Origin: CAZLXG01 sp964563585
Lineage (GTDB): Bacteria; Bacteroidota; Bacteroidia; Flavobacteriales; Flavobacteriaceae
Direction: 5' to 3'
DNA length: 38,024 nucleotides
Assembly: GCA_964563585.1 (NCBI GenBank)
Contig: CAZLXG010000015.1
Span: 1-38,024 of the forward strand
In this document: one piece after another, positions 32,901-38,024 of the stretch
How the letters are laid out: each line of letters starts with the position of its first letter
How positions within the stretch are numbered: position 1 is the stretch's first letter
The notes under the pieces: model-generated
Databases searched by the model: none
Told to the model about the DNA's origin: nothing
Seen by the model: only the letters and a program-made list of their open reading frames with translations
Translations under genes and position numbers: made by a program

Positions 32901-32928
32901 AAGAGAGCGACAATTATGTCGCTCTTTT
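32901..32928 (+). terminator. Terminator of the acyl-CoA carboxylase gene
   Basis: AGAGCGACA (32904-32912) pairs with TGTCGCTCT (32917-32925), 4-nt loop, stem extended by A/T pairs and followed by T residues. Confidence 0.88.
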
Positions 32929-32942
32929 AGTTTAAAATGAAT

Positions 32943-33053
32943 TTATAAATTCTGAGAAGAATCAACTAATCTTATAAATTCAGCTCTATATCCATCTTCA
33001 TCATTGCCTCTTCCTATTCTTGCTAAATCAACAACATCTTTGATTTTAAATTT
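32943..33053 (-). pseudogene. C-terminal relic of a VWA-domain protein
   Basis: Minus-strand translation gives 36 residues and a stop, KFKIKDVVDLARIGRGNDED, GYRAEFIRLV, DSSQNL. This fits the conserved end of YfbK-like von Willebrand factor A proteins (...LAK..KG.DE.GYRAEFIRLV). Upstream the frame is broken by a stop (near 33065) and no VWA domain remains. It sits between the carboxylase terminator and the menE stop. Confidence 0.7.
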
Positions 33054-33124
33054 AGTATAAAACTAGAGCCAAATACTATGTTATAAAACCAATAATGAGT
33101 GAAGTGTGCTTTTGAATGAGCTAA

Positions 33125-34231
33125 CTAGCATTTTAGCAACCCTAACGTTTTTTTACGTTGAATTTTTCCTGAAGAAGTTTCAATAAATTGCTTTACGCAG
33201 TAAATTGCTTTAGGAATTTCAAATTTATCAAGTGTAATGAGATTTCTCACTTCGTTCGAAATGACATTTAAATCTATATTTTCGCTTTCAATAACAAGTA
33301 TTATTTTTTCTCCTAAAGTATTGTCTTTTTCTGAAGCTATAAAATATCGTTGCTGTATTATTTTTTGAAGTTTAACTTCTATTTGCTCTGGAAACAATTT
33401 TACACCTCCAGAATTAATCACATTATCAAAACGACCTAGCCATTCAAATTCAGTATCAGAATGAATTTTCACAATGTCGTTTGTAATTATTTTTTCTTCT
33501 GAAAGTTTTGGGGCATAAATAACTAAACACCCGCTTTCATTTTGTGAGATTGATACGTTTAACAATGTTTTAAAGTACGATTTAACAGATCGCTTCGTCG
33601 GTTCTCCTCGCAATAACGAGAAATTATTTAATTGTTTCACAGCTATGTGAGTAACGGTTTCCGTCATTCCATAAGTTTCGTAAACAGTAGATTTAATATT
33701 ATGAATATCATCAATCAATGTTTTAGAAACCGAAACTCCTCCAACTATCATCGTTTCAATATTATCGCAATGCTTCAATGTGTTTTGAAGCTGCAAAGGA
33801 ATCATGGCACAAAAATGATATGCTTTATCATAATCAAATACAAGTTGGGATTTTGGCTCAACTATATCTAACTCTAAACCGAGAACCATAGCTCTTACAA
33901 GCATCATTTTACCTGCAATAAAATTAGTAGGTAAACAATGTAATGCTGTATTCTCTGGTTGTAACTTAAAAAAATCACCTGTTGCTATAGCAGAGTTCAC
34001 CATAGCTTGTTTCTTGATTTTTATGTGTTTTGGAATTCCTGTAGAACCCGAGGTATTTACACTAACAAAATCACTGTCATTTAACCAATCAAGTAGAAAC
34101 TGACCAACAACCTGCTCATAAGCTAATCCTTCTTTTATAAAATTATGAGCTAAGCTCTTTAGGTTTTCATTTGAATAATAAATACCATTTAATTTAAAAC
34201 TATTATGCATTTTGTTATACTTCAGAACCAA
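33125..34231 (-). CDS. menE: o-Succinylbenzoate-CoA ligase, short flavobacterial MenE
   Basis: Adenylate-forming enzyme that activates o-succinylbenzoate with CoA in menaquinone synthesis; 368 residues, the short form of Bacteroidota. P-loop-like VNTSGSTGIPKHIKI, the YETYGMTET motif, WLGRFDNVINSGGVKL and the C-terminal SGKIQRKK lysine motif are present. Two segments are repeat-derived and in frame: NVISNEVRNLI (about 323-333) and LLRGEPTKRSV (about 205-215). The start is taken at 34231, which overlaps the CPBP gene by 17 bases and matches what I recall of the family N-terminus (Y-N-K-x-H-x-x-F-K-L-N-G); the ATG at 34210 is an alternative. Identity is supported by menC two genes upstream. Confidence 0.88.
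   Translation of the reverse strand: MVLKYNKMHNSFKLNGIYYSNENLKSLAHNFIKEGLAYEQVVGQFLLDWLNDSDFVSVNTSGSTGIPKHIKIKKQAMVNSAIATGDFFKLQPENTALHCLPTNFIAGKMMLVRAMVLGLELDIVEPKSQLVFDYDKAYHFCAMIPLQLQNTLKHCDNIETMIVGGVSVSKTLIDDIHNIKSTVYETYGMTETVTHIAVKQLNNFSLLRGEPTKRSVKSYFKTLLNVSISQNESGCLVIYAPKLSEEKIITNDIVKIHSDTEFEWLGRFDNVINSGGVKLFPEQIEVKLQKIIQQRYFIASEKDNTLGEKIILVIESENIDLNVISNEVRNLITLDKFEIPKAIYCVKQFIETSSGKIQRKKTLGLLKC
33242..33266. repeat. Dispersed repeat inside menE, ISNEVRNL type
   Basis: ATTTC (33242-33246) and GAAAT (33258-33262) flank TCACTTCGTTC, followed by GACA. On the coding strand it encodes VISNEVRNL, a peptide I have often met as repeat-derived sequence in Bacteroidota proteins. Frame is kept. 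Confidence 0.75.
33586..33618. repeat. Dispersed repeat inside menE, LLRGEPTKRS type
   Basis: The segment contains CAGATCGCTTCGTCG and CTCCTCGCAATAACG, which closely resembles a dispersed repeat found in many bacterial genomes (CAGATTGCTTCGTCG-N-TCCTCGCAATGACG style, from memory). It encodes SLLRGEPTKRSV in frame, and is unlike the other repeat in this same gene. Confidence 0.75.
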
Positions 34232-35189
34232 TGTCTTCTAAAATCTTATAATCTTCTTTTGGTGGCTCAACAACTTTACCAAATAATTTATCTTTCCAAT
34301 TCGTCCATTTATACTTCTTAGAAAGTATAAAAAGAAGTATTGGAAACACAACAAATACAGGAACAAAAATCTCCATTAAACCCATTTCAGTAGGGTCAGA
34401 CATATCTTTTAAAATAGAATGTGTTTGAAACGCCGTCCAATCTGCAGTCACTAAAAGCGCAGTAAATAAGTTATTTGCTGCATGAAAACCTAAAGCTAAT
34501 TCCATGCCTTCATCCATTAAAGTTAAAATACCAAGAAACAATCCTGTACCTATGTAATAAACCATAATAACGTAACCCAACTTTTCAACCTCAGGGTTTG
34601 CAATATGTAATAAACCAAAAACTAAAGAAGTTGTAATTAAAGGCACCCATTTGTTTTTAACTATTACTCCTATTCCTTGCATTAAATAACCTCTAAATAG
34701 ATATTCTTCAAAACTTGTTTGTAAAGGCACTAAAGCAATGGCTATTACACAAAGTATTATAAAAGGTACTAGCTTAAAGTTAACTATATAATCATCTGGT
34801 GATAAATAATAATCTAATAATACAAACCCGCTCGAAATAATTCCCCATAAAAAGAAGACAAACCAAAAACGTTTCCAATCTATTTTTTTACGCGATGTTG
34901 TTAATTTTAAAAATGATTGTTTATGAAAATATTTAGCAACTAAAAGCAACCCTAACAATCCAATCGCAAACGATAAAAGCATCAAAAATAAGTTTAAATT
35001 AGGCTCTAAAATAGACATCATTTTAGTTTCATCCATTCTTAAAAGATTTTCTCCATCATTATGAGCCTTAACAAAAACCGCCGCTGTAAAAGGAATTTGA
35101 CCAATTATTACAGCTGTAATAATTGCTAAAAGCCCTACTAAATAACGCCACCATTCGTGTAAAGATTTAAACGCTTGTGCTATATACAT
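34215..35189 (-). CDS. CPBP family intramembrane metalloprotease
   Basis: 324 residues with about eight hydrophobic segments. The CPBP (Abi/Rce1-like) catalytic motifs are intact: FEEYLFRGYL with E161, E162 and R166, FGLLHIANPE with His195, and HAANNLF with the third motif His. Such proteases cut CAAX-like or other membrane substrates. It is placed between menC (three bases upstream) and menE (17-base overlap), so it is part of that transcript, although no role in quinone synthesis is known. The C-terminal tail after the last helix is charged and cytoplasmic. Confidence 0.92.
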   Translation of the reverse strand: MYIAQAFKSLHEWWRYLVGLLAIITAVIIGQIPFTAAVFVKAHNDGENLLRMDETKMMSILEPNLNLFLMLLSFAIGLLGLLLVAKYFHKQSFLKLTTSRKKIDWKRFWFVFFLWGIISSGFVLLDYYLSPDDYIVNFKLVPFIILCVIAIALVPLQTSFEEYLFRGYLMQGIGVIVKNKWVPLITTSLVFGLLHIANPEVEKLGYVIMVYYIGTGLFLGILTLMDEGMELALGFHAANNLFTALLVTADWTAFQTHSILKDMSDPTEMGLMEIFVPVFVVFPILLFILSKKYKWTNWKDKLFGKVVEPPKEDYKILEDIGSEV

Positions 35190-35192
35190 ATA

Positions 35193-36227
35193 TTATAAAT
35201 TAAATTTCCAATTTGTTTTTTTATCGTATCGCAATGTACCCTTTTTTACTTCTAATGGGCTATCAAAATTATTAGTAAACAAGCTTCCTGTACCCAAGCC
35301 TTGAGGCAAGCTACTGTGTTTTAAATAAGTGTATTGAGCAATAGCATTAAGCCCAACATTACTTTCTAAAGCACTAGTTATCCACCAATTTACATTGTGG
35401 CGTTCAGATATTTCTATCCATTCATCACTACCTTTAAATCCACCAACTAAACTTGGTTTTAAAATAATATACTGCGGATTTATAGTTTGTAGTAATTTTT
35501 CTTTTTTTGTTACAGAAAACACACCTATTAATTCTTCATCTAAGGCAATAGGTAATGGTGTTTCGTTACATAGTTTTGCCATTTCATTAATTTGACCTTG
35601 TCTTATAGGTTGCTCTATAGAATGCAAATCTAAATCTGATAATATTTTTAATTTCCCTAAAGCTTCATTAGAATTGAATGCGCCGTTTGCATCAACTCGC
35701 AATTCTATATCTTTTGATGTGAATTCTTTTCGAATGGATTGTAAAAGATTTATTTCCGTTTGAAAATCAATAGCTCCAATTTTCATTTTTATGCAACTGA
35801 AACCTGCATCAATTTTATCTTTAATTTGCTGCTTCATGAAAACTTCAGTTCCCATCCATATTAATCCATTAATTGGAATGGAATCATTTCCTTTGGTGAA
35901 ACTTGATGGAAACAACTCAAATTTATTTGAGCTTTCGAAAGATTTAAAAGCCATTTCTAACCCAAACTGAATGCTTGGAAATTCAATCAATTCATCTAAC
36001 AAATCATTTAATCCTAAATGAATATTGTCGCAAACCCAATGTAGCTTTTCTTCGTAATCTGATCTATCATCAATACTTAATCCTTTAAAAACGCCACATT
36101 CACCAACACCATGTTTTTCTTTTTCATTTAAAATAATAAACCAAGTTTTCTTTGTTTTTAAAACACCACGTGATGTACCACTTGGTTGTTTAAAATTTAA
36201 AATATATTTATGATAAGTTGCAATCAT
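35193..36227 (-). CDS. menC: o-Succinylbenzoate synthase
   Basis: Enolase-superfamily enzyme that dehydrates SHCHC to o-succinylbenzoate. 344 residues. Catalytic lysines are in IKMKIG (K147, K149), metal ligands are Asp179 (RVDANG), Glu205 (SIEQPI) and Asp230 (ALDEEL), and the second lysine is K257 (ILKPSLVGG). First gene of the menC-CPBP-menE run. Start at 36227 is seven bases from a -7 box, so the leader is very short. Divergent from the fatty acid hydroxylase gene. Confidence 0.93.
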   Translation of the reverse strand: MIATYHKYILNFKQPSGTSRGVLKTKKTWFIILNEKEKHGVGECGVFKGLSIDDRSDYEEKLHWVCDNIHLGLNDLLDELIEFPSIQFGLEMAFKSFESSNKFELFPSSFTKGNDSIPINGLIWMGTEVFMKQQIKDKIDAGFSCIKMKIGAIDFQTEINLLQSIRKEFTSKDIELRVDANGAFNSNEALGKLKILSDLDLHSIEQPIRQGQINEMAKLCNETPLPIALDEELIGVFSVTKKEKLLQTINPQYIILKPSLVGGFKGSDEWIEISERHNVNWWITSALESNVGLNAIAQYTYLKHSSLPQGLGTGSLFTNNFDSPLEVKKGTLRYDKKTNWKFNL

Positions 36228-36234
36228 GGATGCT

Positions 36235-36242
36235 CAAAAATA
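36235..36242 (-). promoter_or_regulatory. -7 box of menC
   Basis: TATTTTTG on the minus strand, an exact TAnnTTTG match, seven bases before the menC ATG. It stands only six bases from the oppositely directed box at 36249-36256. Confidence 0.55.
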
Positions 36243-36248
36243 GACAAT

Positions 36249-36256
36249 TAATTTTG
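36249..36256 (+). promoter_or_regulatory. -7 box of the fatty acid hydroxylase-family gene
   Basis: TAATTTTG, an exact TAnnTTTG match with a 28-base leader to the ATG at 36285. Its upstream element would fall in the first codons of menC. Confidence 0.55.
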
Positions 36257-36284
36257 TATTTTAGAAGTCTAAACTTTATATAAA

Positions 36285-37193
36285 ATGCCCGAGTTTCCAG
36301 ATATTATTCTTTATGCGATTCCTTTTTTTATTATTGCTATGCTATTAGAATTGTATGTAACTGCTAAAAAGGATATTAAAACATATGAAACTAAAGATGC
36401 CTTTTCATCAATAGCCATGGGCTTAGGCAATGTGTTTTTGGGCATTTTCAGTAAAATTATTGTGCTTTTCGCTTTATTTTTAGTGTATGAAAATTTTAGA
36501 TTTTTCACAATACCAACTGATACTTGGTGGCCTTTTATACTGATACTGTTTTTAGACGATTTTACCTATTATTGGTTTCATCGTGTGTCGCATGAATGTC
36601 GATTTTTCTGGGCATCACATGTAGTTCATCATTCATCACAACATTATAATTTAAGTACAGCTTTACGCCAAACTTGGTCTGGTGGTTTTTTCTCATTTAT
36701 ATTTTGGCTATGGCTACCTTTGTTAGGCTTTCATCCTGCTATGTTATTGTTTCAAATGGGAATAAGCTTACTGTATCAGTTCTGGATACATACCGAAGCT
36801 ATAAACAAAATGCCAAAGTGGTTTGAAGCTGTTATGAATACACCATCACACCATCGTGTGCATCATGGTAGTAATCCATTATATTTGGATAGAAATCATG
36901 CAGGAATCTTTATTATTTGGGATAAAATATTTGGCACTTATCAACCAGAGCTTAAAGAAGAAAAAGTGATTTATGGTCTAGTTTCAAACATTGATACTTT
37001 CAATCCTATAAAAATTGCTTTTGTTGAATGGATGCATCTGTTTAAAGATGTTTTTTCTGGTAAAAAATCGTTTTTCAATAGATTAAAATATTTTATAAAA
37101 CCACCAGGTTGGAAACATGATGGCACAGGGAAATTATCTGGTGATTTGCGCGAAGATTGGCTGAACTCTCATAACATAAAAAATGACATTTAA
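36285..37193 (+). CDS. Sterol desaturase / fatty acid hydroxylase family membrane enzyme
   Basis: 302 residues with four or five membrane helices and the histidine clusters that hold a di-iron centre: HRVSH (99-103), HVVHHSSQH (112-120) and HHRVHH in the later soluble part, followed by NHAGIFIIWDKIFGTY. Members hydroxylate or desaturate lipids, sterols or carotenoids; the actual substrate here is unknown, and in Bacteroidota a lipid or hopanoid-like substrate is more plausible than a sterol. It overlaps the short-chain dehydrogenase gene by 11 bases, so both are translated from one message. Confidence 0.92.
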   Translation: MPEFPDIILYAIPFFIIAMLLELYVTAKKDIKTYETKDAFSSIAMGLGNVFLGIFSKIIVLFALFLVYENFRFFTIPTDTWWPFILILFLDDFTYYWFHRVSHECRFFWASHVVHHSSQHYNLSTALRQTWSGGFFSFIFWLWLPLLGFHPAMLLFQMGISLLYQFWIHTEAINKMPKWFEAVMNTPSHHRVHHGSNPLYLDRNHAGIFIIWDKIFGTYQPELKEEKVIYGLVSNIDTFNPIKIAFVEWMHLFKDVFSGKKSFFNRLKYFIKPPGWKHDGTGKLSGDLREDWLNSHNIKNDI

Positions 37194-37977
37194 CAACAAA
37201 GTAATTTGGATTACTGGAGCTTCTAGTGGTATTGGAAAAGGATTAGCCATAGAACTTTCTAAACAATATAACTGTAAACTTATTTTATCATCTAGAAGAA
37301 AAGATGCTTTAGAAACTGTTAAAAATGAATGTAATAATCCTGAAAACGTTGTTGTTCTTCCTTTAGATTTAGCTAATACAGGAGCTATGAAGGCTATTGC
37401 AAATAAAGCAATTTCTATTTTCGGAAAAGTTGATATTCTTGTAAATAATGGTGGCATAAGTCAGCGGTCTCCAATTATAGAAACATCTATTGAAGTAGAT
37501 AGAAAACTTATGGAAATTGATTATTTAGGAACCATTTCATTAACCAAAGCGTTGTTACCACATTTTGTTGCTAATAATTCTGGACATTATGTTGTTGTGT
37601 CTAGCGTTATGGGGAAATTTAGTTCTCCTTTTCGTTCGGCATATTGTGGTGCTAAACATGCTTTACATGGCTTTTTTGATGCTTTACGCTTAGAGCATGA
37701 TAAAGACAATGTGAAAGTGACTATGATTTGTCCAGGGTTTGTAAATACAAATGTAGCACGAAATGCTTTAACTGCTGATGGTAGCATACAAGGTTATCAA
37801 GACGATATGACACAAAGCGGATTGCATGTTGATGCTTTTATAAAACGAATGATTAAAGCGATACGTAAAGAAAAATTTGAAGCCTATATTGGTAAAATTG
37901 AATCTTTTGCTGTTTATGTCAAACGATTGTCCCCTAAATTAATTCACAAGATGGTATTAAGAAGTAAAGTTAAATAG
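37183..37977 (+). CDS. Short-chain dehydrogenase/reductase
   Basis: 264-residue Rossmann-fold oxidoreductase. Cofactor loop TGASSGIGKGLA, NNGG (in LVNNGGISQ), catalytic Ser in VVVSSVMGKF and the YCGAK motif (Tyr and Lys) followed by PGFVNT. The classical SDR layout is complete. R42-R43 after the second strand (SSRRKD) suggests NADP preference. A basic C-terminus with hydrophobic patches could sit on the membrane. The 11-base overlap with the hydroxylase-family gene suggests that the two act on the same lipid: hydroxylation, then oxidation or reduction. That pairing is inference. Confidence 0.92.
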   Translation: MTFNNKVIWITGASSGIGKGLAIELSKQYNCKLILSSRRKDALETVKNECNNPENVVVLPLDLANTGAMKAIANKAISIFGKVDILVNNGGISQRSPIIETSIEVDRKLMEIDYLGTISLTKALLPHFVANNSGHYVVVSSVMGKFSSPFRSAYCGAKHALHGFFDALRLEHDKDNVKVTMICPGFVNTNVARNALTADGSIQGYQDDMTQSGLHVDAFIKRMIKAIRKEKFEAYIGKIESFAVYVKRLSPKLIHKMVLRSKVK

Positions 37978-38024
37978 TATTATATACAAACTGAGAATAA
38001 AATGATTAGTAAACATAAAAAAAA

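Noticed and set aside
1..38024. CRISPR array, tRNA, rRNA or integrated phage
   Set aside because: No regularly spaced repeats, no cloverleaf or rRNA-like segments, and no phage structural or integrase genes were seen.

Overview
The window looks like chromosomal DNA of a marine-type Flavobacteriaceae (Bacteroidota), in the broad Olleya/Lacinutrix/Winogradskyella neighbourhood; genus cannot be fixed from the sequence alone. The reasons are very AT-rich DNA, promoters with the Bacteroidota -7 box TAnnTTTG, a futalosine-independent menaquinone pathway, family-typical proteins (DUF2853, a CAL67264-type membrane protein, TlpA-like lipoprotein, TMEM175-like channel), and a decayed type IX secretion sorting domain. 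No rRNA, tRNA or CRISPR array was seen.

Layout. 1-6.1 kb: the 5' part of a cytochrome c biogenesis gene (ccsBA type), mnmE, a TlpA-like lipoprotein, a STAS-like small protein, a CvfB-like S1 protein and DUF2853. 6.1-9.5 kb: upper menaquinone operon (hotdog thioesterase, isochorismate synthase, menD). 9.5-12.4 kb: a frameshifted alpha/beta hydrolase, a GNAT acetyltransferase and fumC. 12.4-16.2 kb: a Crp-like regulator behind a dead racemase gene, a coiled-coil membrane protein, an arginase-fold hydrolase and a second GNAT.

16.2-24.6 kb is the most unusual part: one minus-strand run of seven genes without recognised function except a divergent AAA+ ATPase. It has a large coiled-coil protein, two soluble unknown proteins and three membrane proteins. 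The run is interrupted by a folded ~96-nt repeat-like element and by the 3' stump of a NUDIX hydrolase gene. This is my best candidate for an undescribed system.

24.6-26.3 kb is a decay zone with a broken metallo-beta-lactamase-fold lipoprotein gene and an IS200/IS605-type element whose transposase carries a nonsense codon. 26.3-31.1 kb holds ettA with a coupled small membrane protein, a T9SS domain relic, and a stress-like group (pirin, MarR, TMEM175-like, NADPH-dependent FMN reductase). 31.3-32.9 kb is an acyl-CoA carboxylase beta subunit. 33.1-36.2 kb is the lower menaquinone branch (menC, CPBP protease, menE), about 24 kb from the upper branch and without menB or menA in the window. 36.3-38.0 kb is a fatty acid hydroxylase-family membrane enzyme with a short-chain dehydrogenase.

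Two themes run through the window. First, intergenic spaces repeatedly hold gene relics (racemase, NUDIX, MBL lipoprotein, T9SS domain, VWA protein, transposase). Second, short dispersed palindromic repeats have entered reading frames without breaking them, in menF, menE (twice) and a membrane-protein gene of the unknown operon.
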